Positions 18,045 to 27,004 of a stretch of DNA of 64,000 nt are shown here, in pieces (the first letter of the stretch is position 1; every line of letters starts with the position of its first letter). The stretch covers positions 62,001 through 126,000 of the forward strand of contig NZ_MBES01000070.1 in NCBI RefSeq assembly GCF_001954195.1, written 5' to 3'. This DNA is from Mycobacterium sp. IS-1264 (lineage in GTDB: Bacteria > Actinomycetota > Actinomycetes > Mycobacteriales > Mycobacteriaceae). The translations under genes and the position numbers were made by a program. The notes under the pieces were generated by a model. It saw nothing but the letters and a program-made list of their open reading frames with translations, was not told where the DNA came from and did not search any database.

Positions 18045-18701
18045 GTGCCGTCGTATCTGTTGCGCATCGAGCTGCTGGACCGCCCGGGTAGCCTGGGCTC
18101 GCTGGCGGTCGCGCTGGGTTCGGTGGGCGCCGACATTCTGTCGCTCGACGTGGTGGAGCGCAGCTCGGGCTACGCGACCGACGACCTGGTCATCGAACTG
18201 CCGCTCGGGGCAATGCCCGACACCTTGATCACCGCCGCCGAATCGCTGCCCGGGGTTCGGGTGGAGAGTGTGCGTCCGCACACCGGCCTGCTGGAAGCGC
18301 ACCGCGAGCTGGAGCTGCTCGACCATGTCGCCGCGGCCGCGGACAACGCGTCCCGGCTGCAGGTTCTGGTCGACGGGGCGCCCAAGGTGCTACGGGTGAG
18401 CTGGTGCGCGGTGGTGCGGGGTTCCGATGGCGAGCTGCATCGCCTCGCGGCCAGCCCCGGTGCCCCGGAAACCAAAGCGGATTCGGCGCCGTGGCTGCCG
18501 ATCGAGCGGGCCGTGACGCTCGACGGCAACGCCGAGTGGGTGCCGCAGGCATGGCGCGAGATGGACACCACGATGGTCGCCGCGCCGTTGGGCGATCCGC
18601 ACACCGCGGTGGTGCTGGGCCGTCCGGGCCCCGAGTTCCGGCCCTCGGAGGTGGCCCGGCTGGGCTACCTCGCCGGAATCGTGGCCACCATGTTGCGCTG
18701 A
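18045..18701 (+). CDS. ACT-domain protein (Rv3013-like)
   Basis: 218 residues from GTG. The N-terminal ACT domain (LLRIELLDRPGSLGSLAVAL, 3-75) suggests binding of an amino acid or similar ligand. The C-terminal half (~90-218) is GAF-like in character with no catalytic motif I can name. Conserved neighbour of gatC in mycobacteria. It ends 1 bp before the stop of the convergent mmpL gene, which marks the edge of an inserted block. Confidence 0.85.
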   Translation: MPSYLLRIELLDRPGSLGSLAVALGSVGADILSLDVVERSSGYATDDLVIELPLGAMPDTLITAAESLPGVRVESVRPHTGLLEAHRELELLDHVAAAADNASRLQVLVDGAPKVLRVSWCAVVRGSDGELHRLAASPGAPETKADSAPWLPIERAVTLDGNAEWVPQAWREMDTTMVAAPLGDPHTAVVLGRPGPEFRPSEVARLGYLAGIVATMLR

Positions 18702-18702
18702 A

Positions 18703-21609
18703 TTATCGAGCCATCGCAGGGGATTTGGGCGCGGCCGGGTCGCCGTCCTCCCACAGCAGCAATTGACGTACCGCCGAACGCGGCCCGTATGGCCTCAGCA
18801 TGGTGCTGGCCGGGCGCGGACGCACCCGTTGGGGCCACCAGAACCAGCGACCCAAAAGCGTTGCGACGGACGGTGTCATGAAGGAACGCACGATCAGCGT
18901 GTCGAACAACAGGCCGAGGCCGATCGTGGTCCCGATCTGACCGAGGACCTGGAAACCGCTGAACACGAACGCACACATGGTAACGGCGAAGACGATGCCC
19001 GCGGAGGTGACCACCGACCCGGAACCGGCCATCGCCCGGATGATCCCGGTCTTCAACCCGGCACGGATCTCTTCCTTGAATCGCGAGATCAACAGCAGGT
19101 TGTAGTCGGATCCCACGGCCAGCAGCAGGATCACGGCCAGTGCGAGCACCACCCAGTACAGCTTGACCCCAAAGATGTACTGCCAGACCAGCACCGAAAG
19201 CCCGAAGGAGGCGCCCAGCGAAAGCGCTACCGTCCCAACGATGACCAGCGCGGCGACCAGACTGCGCGTGATGATCATCATGATCAGCAATATGAGGCTG
19301 AGCGCGGCGAGTGCCACGATCATCAGGTCGTACTTCGCGCCGTCCTGGATGTCCTTGTACGTGGCCGCGGTGCCGCCGACGTAGACCTTGGCGCCGGCCA
19401 TGGGCGTGCCCTTCAGGGCCTCGTGCGCGGCCTTGGTGATCGGGTCGATATGTGAGATGCCTTCCGGCGTGGCGGGATCGCCGTCATGGGTGACGATCAT
19501 GCGGGCCGCCTTGCCGTCGGGCGAGACGAACAGTTTCAGCCCGCGCTTGAAATCGGGATTGTCGAAAACCTCCGGAGGCAGGTAGAAGCTGTCATCGTTC
19601 TTTGCGGCATCGAACGCACGCCCCAGCGCCGTCGCGTTGTCGATCGCGGACTGCGTCTGCGCGTTGATACCGGACTGCGTCGCATGGCTCGCCAACGTCA
19701 ATGCGCGATTGGTCTCCTGGCTGTCGATCTGCGGCGGTATGAGGGCCACCAGTTTCGGCTGCAGCTCGTCGAGCTTGTCCAAAGTGGCCGTGAGGTTTTC
19801 GAATTTTTCGGTGAGCTGATCGATGCCGTCCAGGGCGTCCAGAACGGACCTGATCGCCCAGCAGGCGGGGATGTCGAAGCAATGCTTTTCCCAATAGAAA
19901 TAGCTACGGATCGGCCTGAAGAAGTCGTCGAAATTCGCGATCTTGTCGCGCAGGTCCCTGATCGTGTCGACGGTGTCGTGAAAGCTTTGGGTTTCGCTGT
20001 GGGTGGCGGCGGCCAGCTGCTGCTGCAGCACGTACTGCTGCCGCAAAATGTTGATCGTCTTCGACAATTCGCCGGCCTGCTTGAGTAGGTCGTCCGCTCG
20101 CTCTCGCTGGTACGTGAGGTTCTGCTGCTGGGCCGCGCTCTGATTGCTGACCACGAAGGCGAGCGAGCTGTGGTCGATCGGCGTTCCCAGAGGGCGGGTG
20201 ATGGTCTGGACCTGCGCGACGCCCGGCACGTGGAACACCGCCTTGGCCACCCGGTCGAGGATGAGCATGTCGGCCGGGTTACGTATGTCGTGATCCGTTT
20301 CGATCATCAACAATTCGGGCTCCAGCCTGGCGCGGGAAAAATGGCGCTCGGCCGCGGTGTAACCGACATTGGCCGGTGCGCTTTGGGGCATGTAGGGGCG
20401 GGTGTCGTAGCTCGTCTTGTAGCCGGGCAACGCGAGCAGACCCACCAGGGCCAACGCGCACGCCGCGGTGAGGACGGGAGCGGGCCAGCGGACGATGGCC
20501 GTGCCGATCCGCCGCCATCCCCGGGTTCTCATCGCGCGCTTCGGCTCGAAGATGCCTACCAAGGCGCCCAGGGTGAGCACGGCCGGGCCGAGGGTAAGCG
20601 AGGCGAATAGCGCGACGAGAATGCCTAGCGCGGCAGGGATTCCGAGACTTTGGAAATAGGGCAGCCGGGTAAAGCTGAGGCAAGCCACAGCGCCGGCAAC
20701 GGTCAGGCCCGAACCCAAAACGATGTGGGCCGTTCCGTGATACATCGTGTGGTAGGCGGTTTCCTTGTCCTCGCCGGAGCCGCGCGCTTCTTGATAGCGG
20801 CCGACGAAGAATATCGCGTAGTCCGTTCCGGCGGCGATGACCAGCAACGTGAGCAGATTCGTCGCGTACGTCGACAGCCCGATTATTCCTTCGTTGCCGA
20901 GAAACGCGACGAGCCCACGGGCCGCGGACATCTCGATGAGCACCGTGAAGAGCACGAGGAGCGTCGTGAGGATGGAGCGATACACGAAGAACAACATCAC
21001 CGCGATCACGCCGATGGTTATCGCGGTGACCTTTGCGGTGCCCTTGCTGCCGACGTCGAACTGATCGGAGATCAGCGGCGCCGCGCCTGTGACATAGGCT
21101 TTGACGCCCGGCGGCGGTTGCATGTGCTCGACGATGTCGCGCACGGCGCCCACGCCCTCATTGGCCAATGCCGAGCCTTGATTGCCCGCGAGAAACAGCT
21201 GGACGTAGGCGGCCTTGCCGTCCGTGCTCTGGGATCCGGCCGCGGTCAGGGTGTCTCCCCAGAAGTCCTGGACGTGCTCGACGTGCTTCTTGTCCTGCTC
21301 GAGCTTGCGGATCATCGCGTCGTAGAACTGGTGGGCGTCCGCGCCGAGCGGCTTGTCGCCCTCGAGGACGATCATCGCCGAGCTGTCGGTGTCGAACTCG
21401 TGGAACGCTTGGCCGATGCGCTTGATCGCCTTCAGCGATGGCGCGTCGGGCGAGTTCAGCGCCACATTGTGTGTTTTACCAACGTCTTCCAGCTGCGGGA
21501 CCGCAACGTTGGTGATGGCGGCCAGCGCCACCCAGAACAACAGGATCGGCAGCGCAAGCCGGCGGATGGTGTGCGGCACCCGGGGGCGCGACTGTTGATG
21601 GTTGCTCAT
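18703..21609 (-). CDS. MmpL-family RND transporter (MmpL4/5 type)
   Basis: Inner-membrane RND exporter, 968 residues and twelve predicted helices. The proton-relay Asp-Tyr pairs are in GTDYAIFFVGRY (~helix 4) and GSDYNLLLISRF (~helix 10). The long second periplasmic domain (~450-680) holds a heptad-rich coiled-coil insertion (REDDLL-type pattern, LRQQYVLQQQL), the feature of the MmpL4/MmpL5 cluster that work with an MmpS partner on siderophores, glycopeptidolipids or drugs. mmpS ends 6 bp upstream. Substrate not predictable from sequence. It is absent from this place in H37Rv. Confidence 0.9.
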   Translation of the reverse strand: MSNHQQSRPRVPHTIRRLALPILLFWVALAAITNVAVPQLEDVGKTHNVALNSPDAPSLKAIKRIGQAFHEFDTDSSAMIVLEGDKPLGADAHQFYDAMIRKLEQDKKHVEHVQDFWGDTLTAAGSQSTDGKAAYVQLFLAGNQGSALANEGVGAVRDIVEHMQPPPGVKAYVTGAAPLISDQFDVGSKGTAKVTAITIGVIAVMLFFVYRSILTTLLVLFTVLIEMSAARGLVAFLGNEGIIGLSTYATNLLTLLVIAAGTDYAIFFVGRYQEARGSGEDKETAYHTMYHGTAHIVLGSGLTVAGAVACLSFTRLPYFQSLGIPAALGILVALFASLTLGPAVLTLGALVGIFEPKRAMRTRGWRRIGTAIVRWPAPVLTAACALALVGLLALPGYKTSYDTRPYMPQSAPANVGYTAAERHFSRARLEPELLMIETDHDIRNPADMLILDRVAKAVFHVPGVAQVQTITRPLGTPIDHSSLAFVVSNQSAAQQQNLTYQRERADDLLKQAGELSKTINILRQQYVLQQQLAAATHSETQSFHDTVDTIRDLRDKIANFDDFFRPIRSYFYWEKHCFDIPACWAIRSVLDALDGIDQLTEKFENLTATLDKLDELQPKLVALIPPQIDSQETNRALTLASHATQSGINAQTQSAIDNATALGRAFDAAKNDDSFYLPPEVFDNPDFKRGLKLFVSPDGKAARMIVTHDGDPATPEGISHIDPITKAAHEALKGTPMAGAKVYVGGTAATYKDIQDGAKYDLMIVALAALSLILLIMMIITRSLVAALVIVGTVALSLGASFGLSVLVWQYIFGVKLYWVVLALAVILLLAVGSDYNLLLISRFKEEIRAGLKTGIIRAMAGSGSVVTSAGIVFAVTMCAFVFSGFQVLGQIGTTIGLGLLFDTLIVRSFMTPSVATLLGRWFWWPQRVRPRPASTMLRPYGPRSAVRQLLLWEDGDPAAPKSPAMAR

Positions 21610-21610
21610 C

Positions 21611-21630
21611 CAGACTTATCCAGACTTATC
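21611..21630. repeat. Direct 10 bp duplication at the mmpS/mmpL junction
   Basis: CAGACTTATC occurs twice in tandem exactly over the last codons of mmpS. The mmpS stop survives with or without the extra copy, so it is probably a recent slippage with little effect. Confidence 0.8.
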
Positions 21631-22062
21631 CAGGCAGAAGGTGTAGGCGTCGACTTTGTTGACGGTGCGTTCGGCTTTGACTTCCCCGTTGACGGTGATG
21701 CGGCAGCCGAGGGTGTCGCCATTTCCCTGCGCCACAACGTTGCCCACGACCGCGGGCTCGGTCGTGGTGATCGTGTACGACCATGGCAGGGGTGCGTTTT
21801 TGACTTCCTGCGGCTGGGCGTTGACGTCAAGGTAGTTGATGGTGGCCATCGCGCCCGGCGAGCCGAAGACCTCGAGGACCACCTGTTTGGGGTTGAACGG
21901 GACGATCTCGTTGGCGAGGCCGCTATTGGCCGTCGTGTTGTAGTGCGAGCCGAAGATTCCGTGCAGGCGATAGATGGCAAATCCCACGAGGGCGACCACC
22001 AGTGCGGCGACCAGGACCATCCAGCCGCGTCTGACGACGGTAGCAATCGAAATCCCCTTCAC
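21616..22062 (-). CDS. MmpS-family accessory protein
   Basis: 148 residues, GTG start with a GAAAGG ribosome site 9 bases upstream. One N-terminal transmembrane helix (WMVLVAALVVALVGFAIYRL) followed by a periplasmic beta-sandwich domain with the family features VLEVFGSPG, NYLDVNAQPQ and CRITVNGEVKAER. Partner subunit of the downstream MmpL, 6 bp away. A palindromic operator lies 87 bp upstream of its start. Confidence 0.9.
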   Translation of the reverse strand: MKGISIATVVRRGWMVLVAALVVALVGFAIYRLHGIFGSHYNTTANSGLANEIVPFNPKQVVLEVFGSPGAMATINYLDVNAQPQEVKNAPLPWSYTITTTEPAVVGNVVAQGNGDTLGCRITVNGEVKAERTVNKVDAYTFCLDKSG

Positions 22063-22148
22063 CCGTTAGCCTTTCGATCATCGGGCGATACGGTCGACCT
22101 CGATGCTAAGGCGGTTGCCGGCGCTCCGCGGTCGATGGATAGCTATGA

Positions 22149-22171
22149 CAGTACGGTACTGAACCGTACTG
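22149..22171. promoter_or_regulatory. Palindromic operator upstream of mmpS-mmpL
   Basis: CAGTACGG-N7-CCGTACTG, a perfect 8 bp inverted repeat. It lies between the tetR stop (22196) and the mmpS start (22062). Half-site GTACGG is shared with a second palindrome at 22820-22838 in front of tetR. On the minus strand TACTGT at its edge fits a mycobacterial -10 (TANNNT), so a bound repressor would block the promoter. Confidence 0.75.
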
Positions 22172-22195
22172 CACAAGAGACGCGAGCGTACACAT

Positions 22196-22792
22196 TCATC
22201 GTCCTGATCGGGTCAGCCCGGGGATGAGGACGTCGTCGACCAGAACCTGCACGGTGCGACGGGTGGGCGGCCGGCCCGGCATGATGGACCGGAAGATGAG
22301 ATAGCCGGGCAGTAGGTCCCAGAGTTCGTCGGTGATGGCCTCCTGGGCGATCTCGCCACGATCAACGGCCTGTTGCAGCACGTGCCGTATCAAGGCCCTG
22401 CGCTGATCGATGAATTGGCGTTGCATCACCTCGTTGAGTGCCGGGTTGCGCGACACCTCGACCATCACCGCGCGGATCGTGCTGGCGAGTTGGCGTGTCT
22501 CCTGACAGCAGACCTCACCGAGCCGTAGCAAGTCGCCCCGCAACGTGCCGGTCTCCGGCGCGACCGCGACCTGACGGACGCCCTCGATGAAGGCGGCCAA
22601 CACCAGTTCGGCCTTGGACGGCCAGCGTCGATACACGGTGGCCTTGCTGGCGCGGGCGGCGCTGGCCACCTCGTCCACCGTCAACCGGTCATAGCCGTGC
22701 TCCTGCAGCAGCCGCAAAGTCACCGCAAGCAACTCGGCTTCGCGGGGCGACCACGGTGATGCGTCGCCACACCGATCGGCAGCCTGGGCCAT
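22196..22792 (-). CDS. TetR-family regulator of the mmpS-mmpL unit
   Basis: 198 residues from ATG at 22792 (GTG at 22801 is an alternative). N-terminal helix-turn-helix (LTVDEVASAARASKATVYRRWPSKAELV, broken here as VDEVASAARA and KATVYRRWPSK) and a longer ligand-binding C-terminal domain. A TATTGT -10-like box 5 bases before the ATG suggests a leaderless or nearly leaderless mRNA. It is the first gene of tetR-mmpS-mmpL on one strand, with similar palindromes before both tetR and mmpS, so repression of itself and of the exporter is likely. Related TetR-MmpS5/L5 pairs control drug export in other non-tuberculous mycobacteria. Confidence 0.85.
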   Translation of the reverse strand: MAQAADRCGDASPWSPREAELLAVTLRLLQEHGYDRLTVDEVASAARASKATVYRRWPSKAELVLAAFIEGVRQVAVAPETGTLRGDLLRLGEVCCQETRQLASTIRAVMVEVSRNPALNEVMQRQFIDQRRALIRHVLQQAVDRGEIAQEAITDELWDLLPGYLIFRSIMPGRPPTRRTVQVLVDDVLIPGLTRSGR

Positions 22793-22819
22793 AGCGCACA
22801 CAATAGGCCCGCCGGGGCT

Positions 22820-22838
22820 GTACGGTCCAGTACCGTAC
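22820..22838. promoter_or_regulatory. Palindromic operator upstream of tetR
   Basis: GTACGGT-N5-ACCGTAC, a perfect 7 bp inverted repeat 28 bp before the tetR ATG and 2 bp after the ligA stop. Same half-site as the palindrome at 22149-22171, indicating autoregulation. Confidence 0.75.
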
Positions 22839-22840
22839 CC

Positions 22841-24937
22841 TCACTTCGTCGATTCGGCGGCTTCCTCCCCCACAGGCGGTCCGTCCTCCAGCAGCCGGCG
22901 AAACCCGTCCTCGTCGAGGATCGGCACGCCGAGTTCGACGGCCTTGTCGTATTTGGATCCCGGCGAGTCGCCGGCAACGACATAGTCGGTCTTCTTCGAC
23001 ACCGAACCGGCGGCCTTGCCGCCGCGCGACACGATCGCCTCCTTGGCGTCGTCACGCGAAAAGCCGGGCAGGGAACCGGTAACCACGATCGTCAGGCCTT
23101 CCAGCGTGCGCGGCACGCTGGCGTCGCGCTCGTCGGCCATCCGCACTCCGGCAGCCCGCCACTTGTCGACGATCGCGCGGTGCCAGTCCACGGTGAACCA
23201 CTCGGTGACGGCGGCGGCGATCGTCGGTCCCACGCCCTCGACGGCGGCCAGCTGTTCGGTCGACGCCCCTTCGATTGCTTGCAGATCGCCGAATTCGGTT
23301 GCCAGCGCACGCGCGGCCGTCGGGCCGACGTGCCGGATGGACAACGCGACCAGCACTCGCCAGAGCGGTTGCGACTTGGCCTTGGCGAGGTTGGCCAGCA
23401 GCCGCTTGCCATTGGCCGACACCGCGCCGCTCTTGGTGGTGAACAACTCGGTGCGCAGCAGGTCGTCTTCGGTGAGCGAGAACAGGTCTCCCTCGTCGGA
23501 GATCACTCCGGCCTGCAGCAGCGCGATGGCGGCCTCGTATCCCAGCGCCTCGATGTCGAAGGCGCCGCGACCGGCGACATGAAACACCCGCTCCCGCAGT
23601 TGCGCCGGGCAGGAGCGTGAGTTGGGACAACGGATGTCGGCGTCGCCCTCCTTGGCCGGAGCCAGCGTGGTGCCGCACTCGGGACACGTTGTGGGCATGA
23701 CGAATTCGCGTTCCGAGCCGTCGCGCAGGTCGACGACGGGGCCCAGCACTTCGGGAATCACGTCGCCGGCCTTGCGGATCACCACGGTGTCGCCGATCAG
23801 CACCCCCTTGCGCTTGACCTCGGCGGCGTTGTGCAGTGTGGCCAGACCGACCGTGGATCCGGAGACGGTGACCGGCGTCATGAACGCGAACGGCGTGACG
23901 CGCCCGGTGCGGCCGACGTTGACCCGGATGTCGAGCAGCTCGGTCTGCACCTCCTGGGGCGGATACTTGTAGGCGATCGCCCACCGCGGCGCCCGCGACG
24001 TGGAACCGAGCCTGCGCTGCAGCGCCACATCGTCGACTTTGACTACGACACCGTCGATTTCGTGATCCACGTCGTGACGGTGCTCGCCCCAGTAGGCGAT
24101 GCGCTCGAGGGCGCCGGCCGCGTCCTCGACCCGGGTGGTGTGGTCGGAGACGGGTAGGCCCCACGCCCCCAGCGCGAGGTACGCGTCGTGCAGGGTGGCC
24201 GGCCGGAATCCCTCGGCGTGCCCGACCCCGTGGCAGATCATCCGGAGCTTGCGCCGGGCCGTGACCGCGGGGTCCTTTTGGCGAAGGGAGCCCGCGGCGC
24301 TGTTGCGCGGGTTGGCGAACGGCGTCTTGCCGTCCTCGACCAGTGCGGCGTTGAGGGCTTCGAAATCGTCGAGCCGGAAGAACACCTCGCCGCGCACCTC
24401 GAGGACGTCGGGTATCGGATAGCCGTCGCGGGCCGTCAACCGCTCCGGGACGTCGTCGATGGTGCGCGCGTTGAGCGTGACGTCCTCGCCGGTGCGCCCG
24501 TCGCCGCGGGTGGCCGCGCGGACCAGGCGGCCATTGCGGTACACCAAAGCCAATGCGACACCGTCGATTTTGAGCTCGCACAGGAACGGGACGTCGTTGC
24601 CCACCTCGGCGCGGACGCGGGCGGCCCACAGGTCGAACTCTTCGGTGCTGAACACGTTGTCCAGGGACAGCATCCGTTCCAGATGCTCGGCCGAGGTGAA
24701 ATCCGTGGCGAACCCCGCGCCGCCGACGAGCTGGGTGGGCGAATCGGGCGTGCGCAACTCGGGATGCTCGTCCTCGAGTGCGGCCAGCCGCCGCAGGAGC
24801 TCGTCGAATTCCGCGTCGGAGATGATCGGCGCGTCGCGCACGTAGTAGCGGAACTGGTGTTCGCGCACCTCGTCGGCCAGCTCACGCCACTGGCGCCGTA
24901 CCTCGGGCGGGACCGGGTCGTCTTCTGGCGAGCTCAC
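22841..24937 (-). CDS. ligA: NAD-dependent DNA ligase LigA
   Basis: Essential replicative DNA ligase, 698 residues from GTG. Adenylation site Lys in CELKIDGVAL (~125), OB-fold, four-Cys zinc finger (CPECGTTLAP...CPNSRSCPAQ, ~420-445), helix-hairpin-helix repeats (~450-590) and C-terminal BRCT domain (~605-690, LEGLTIVVTGSLPGFSRDDA). Complete. In this genome it is flanked on both sides by small regulator units absent from H37Rv at this place. Confidence 0.98.
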   Translation of the reverse strand: MSSPEDDPVPPEVRRQWRELADEVREHQFRYYVRDAPIISDAEFDELLRRLAALEDEHPELRTPDSPTQLVGGAGFATDFTSAEHLERMLSLDNVFSTEEFDLWAARVRAEVGNDVPFLCELKIDGVALALVYRNGRLVRAATRGDGRTGEDVTLNARTIDDVPERLTARDGYPIPDVLEVRGEVFFRLDDFEALNAALVEDGKTPFANPRNSAAGSLRQKDPAVTARRKLRMICHGVGHAEGFRPATLHDAYLALGAWGLPVSDHTTRVEDAAGALERIAYWGEHRHDVDHEIDGVVVKVDDVALQRRLGSTSRAPRWAIAYKYPPQEVQTELLDIRVNVGRTGRVTPFAFMTPVTVSGSTVGLATLHNAAEVKRKGVLIGDTVVIRKAGDVIPEVLGPVVDLRDGSEREFVMPTTCPECGTTLAPAKEGDADIRCPNSRSCPAQLRERVFHVAGRGAFDIEALGYEAAIALLQAGVISDEGDLFSLTEDDLLRTELFTTKSGAVSANGKRLLANLAKAKSQPLWRVLVALSIRHVGPTAARALATEFGDLQAIEGASTEQLAAVEGVGPTIAAAVTEWFTVDWHRAIVDKWRAAGVRMADERDASVPRTLEGLTIVVTGSLPGFSRDDAKEAIVSRGGKAAGSVSKKTDYVVAGDSPGSKYDKAVELGVPILDEDGFRRLLEDGPPVGEEAAESTK

Positions 24938-24999
24938 CTCCGCAGGCTATCGAAGGGCGATGACAGCGTCTGCGACGCCTTTGGCGAGCACCGGCCCGT

Positions 25000-25323
25000 T
25001 CAGTCCTCCACGAAAGCCCGCAACCGGTCCGCCGCGGCATCCCAGCGCCGCGACAATTGGTTCAGGTAGTCGCTGGCCCGGGCCAGCGGCTCGGTTTGCA
25101 CGGTCCAGATGCGCTCGCGCCCCCGCCGGCTGCTGGCGACCAAACCGACCGATTCAAGCAGCTGCAGATGCTTGCTGGCCGCTTGCCGGGTGACCGGAAT
25201 GACGCTGATGACTTGCGATGTCGAACTCGGACCGAGATCGCAGAGCCGAACGATGATGCGCAGTCGGTTGGGGTCCCCGAGCGCGTCGAAAACCGGCGCA
25301 CCCACCGAAAGCTGCGCGGTCAC
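25000..25323 (-). CDS. ArsR-family winged-helix regulator
   Basis: 107 residues. Winged-helix domain over nearly the whole length: FDALGDPNRLRIIVRL, recognition helix region VTRQAASKHLQLLE and wing SSRRGRERIW. No metal-binding Cys/His motif (no ELCVCD), so it belongs to the metal-independent ArsR group usually paired with SRPBCC proteins. Start overlaps the SRPBCC stop by 4 bp, so the two are co-translated. Likely target: the two GCAAC/GTTGC palindromes at 25814-25875. Confidence 0.88.
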   Translation of the reverse strand: MTAQLSVGAPVFDALGDPNRLRIIVRLCDLGPSSTSQVISVIPVTRQAASKHLQLLESVGLVASSRRGRERIWTVQTEPLARASDYLNQLSRRWDAAADRLRAFVED

Positions 25324-25811
25324 ACCCGCAGGCCCTCGGCGTATCTGCGAACCAGGTCGGCCTGGATCTCCCAGCCCTCGGAGTTGGCGTCGTACGACGC
25401 GAAGCGGCGCGTCTCGGGGATGGCGTCGAAGCCGGATTCGGTGATGGTGAGCAGCACGCCGTCGGGCGTCTCCGACAGGGCGAACTCGACCAGCGTGGTC
25501 GGTTCCCGGTCGTAGTCGACGTTCGGCTCGACGGCAAACGGATGCCAGCGGTAGGCGAACCGCCGCTGCGGTTCGATGGCGACGATCTGCCAGGTGGAGC
25601 GGGTCCCGGCATGCGGCTGCTGGCGTTTGGCGACCTCCTCGTCGACGGTGGTCGGGGTGATCGTCGCGCCGACGGGCTCGCCCTCGACAAAGGGCCCGTC
25701 GAAGCGGACACCGAACCAGCGCCCGAACTCCTCGGCGTCAGCGATGGCCCGCCACACGCGGTCCAGCGGTGCTCGCAGCAATGTTTGCTTCTCAATCCGA
25801 TCCGTACTCAT
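25320..25811 (-). CDS. SRPBCC-domain protein (AHSA1/START-like)
   Basis: 163 residues from ATG at 25811, chosen over the TTG at 25817 because AGGAGG lies 6 bases upstream of it. SRPBCC hydrophobic-cavity fold (IEKQTLLRAPLDRVWRAIAD, FGRWFGVRFDGPF). No catalytic role can be assigned; these proteins often bind small hydrophobic molecules and are encoded with an ArsR repressor, as here. Confidence 0.85.
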   Translation of the reverse strand: MSTDRIEKQTLLRAPLDRVWRAIADAEEFGRWFGVRFDGPFVEGEPVGATITPTTVDEEVAKRQQPHAGTRSTWQIVAIEPQRRFAYRWHPFAVEPNVDYDREPTTLVEFALSETPDGVLLTITESGFDAIPETRRFASYDANSEGWEIQADLVRRYAEGLRV

Positions 25812-25813
25812 AT

Positions 25814-25829
25814 GCAACCTCCTAGTTGC
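25814..25829. promoter_or_regulatory. Operator half-palindrome overlapping the SRPBCC ribosome site
   Basis: GCAAC-N6-GTTGC, with the AGGAGG ribosome site of the SRPBCC gene embedded in it (25818-25823). Same outer half-sites as the perfect palindrome 46 bp further upstream. Confidence 0.6.
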
Positions 25830-25859
25830 CTTTCAGTTCAGCACACGGTCGTGCGATAT

Positions 25860-25875
25860 GCAACCAATTGGTTGC
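25860..25875. promoter_or_regulatory. Perfect 16 bp palindrome (probable ArsR operator)
   Basis: GCAACCAATTGGTTGC is a perfect palindrome lying between the MetE-like stop (25876) and the SRPBCC start. Centre-to-centre distance to the second site is 46 bp. It marks an independent promoter for the SRPBCC-arsR pair. Confidence 0.75.
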
Positions 25876-26904
25876 CTATGTGATCGCGTCCGGGTCTTCG
25901 GCGAACGCGTCGGCGGCCTTGCGGGCCAGCTCGATCGCGGTCCGGGCCCACTGCGGCGTGGCCGTCGCCAGGCCGCAGGCGGGGGTGACGCCGATGCGGT
26001 CGCGCAGCGCGGCGCGGCCGAATCCGAGCCGATCGGTCACCGCCGCGACCGCGGCGGCGACCTCTTCCGCCGACGGCTTCTTGTCCGGTTGCCGCACGGG
26101 GACCACCCCGAGCATGACGGTGCGTCCCGACTCGACGAATGCCGCGACGCCGTCCAGGTCCGCCGCCCGCAACGTGGCGGCTTCCACCGATACGGCGCCA
26201 ATAGTGCTGCGCTGCAACAGATTCCACGGCAATCCGGGTGCGCAGCTGTGTACCAGCACCTCGGCGCCCGCCGCCGCGACGCACGTGTCGAGCAGCGACC
26301 CGGCGACCGCCTCGTCGAGCGCGGCTACCGGGCTCAGCGCGGTCACCCCCCTCAGCTCCCCGCCCAACGCCGCCGACAGTGACGGTTCGTCGAACTGGAC
26401 AGCGACCTGCGTGTCGAGCCGCCGCGCCAGCGCCGCCCGATGCGCGGCAACGCCTTCGGCCAGCGAGGCCGCCAGATCGCGCACCGCGCCGGAATCGGTG
26501 ATCGCCCGGTGGCCGTTGGCCAGCTCGAGCTCGGCCGCCAGCGTGATCGGGCCGGGCGCCTGCACCTTGACCATGCGGCCAGCGCCGCGCAGGCCCGCGG
26601 TCTCCCACGCCTCCTCCAGTGCGTCCATGTCCTCGTCGAGGAGGCTGACGGCCCGGCGTGTCACCGCGCCGGGCCGCGCGGCGATGCGATAGCCGCGCGG
26701 CGCCGTGTCGATGGCCACGTCGATCAGGAGTGCGCCCGCGCGGCCAAGCGTGTCGGCACCGACTCCCCTGGCCGGCAACTCGACGATGTGGGCCAGCGCG
26801 TCCGCCAGTTCACCGACGACGACCTCGGCGGCCTGCCGCGCCTGGATGCCGGGCCACGACCCGACGCCGCTGGCCCTGGCGAAGGCGGTGCCGAAAACAC
26901 TCAC
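25876..26904 (-). CDS. MetE C-terminal-domain-like protein (Rv3015c-like)
   Basis: 342 residues from GTG at 26904 (VFGTAFARASGVGSWPG), resembling the C-terminal catalytic half of cobalamin-independent methionine synthase. Zinc-ligand-like elements are visible: HSC in LVHSCAPGLP and the late Cys in TPACGLATATP; substrate loop QFDEPSLS is present. There is no N-terminal MetE half, so methyl transfer from folate is unproven; the acceptor or donor may differ. Divergent from lpqA with a ~100 bp shared promoter region. The frame is open upstream to 27336 as an antisense shadow of lpqA. Confidence 0.8.
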   Translation of the reverse strand: MSVFGTAFARASGVGSWPGIQARQAAEVVVGELADALAHIVELPARGVGADTLGRAGALLIDVAIDTAPRGYRIAARPGAVTRRAVSLLDEDMDALEEAWETAGLRGAGRMVKVQAPGPITLAAELELANGHRAITDSGAVRDLAASLAEGVAAHRAALARRLDTQVAVQFDEPSLSAALGGELRGVTALSPVAALDEAVAGSLLDTCVAAAGAEVLVHSCAPGLPWNLLQRSTIGAVSVEAATLRAADLDGVAAFVESGRTVMLGVVPVRQPDKKPSAEEVAAAVAAVTDRLGFGRAALRDRIGVTPACGLATATPQWARTAIELARKAADAFAEDPDAIT

Positions 26905-27004
26905 CGGGCAACCGTATTCGACCTCGCGTCGCGGGACCCCGGCCAGGGGGTGTCTGCCGCGGGGCCGGTCGAGTAGGTTCGAGCGAGAGAGGTACGTGCA
27001 AACG

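Noticed and set aside
17651..18136. Longer gatA start
   Set aside because: Lies over gatC; the GTG at 17650 gives the GatA N-terminus and a 4 bp overlap.
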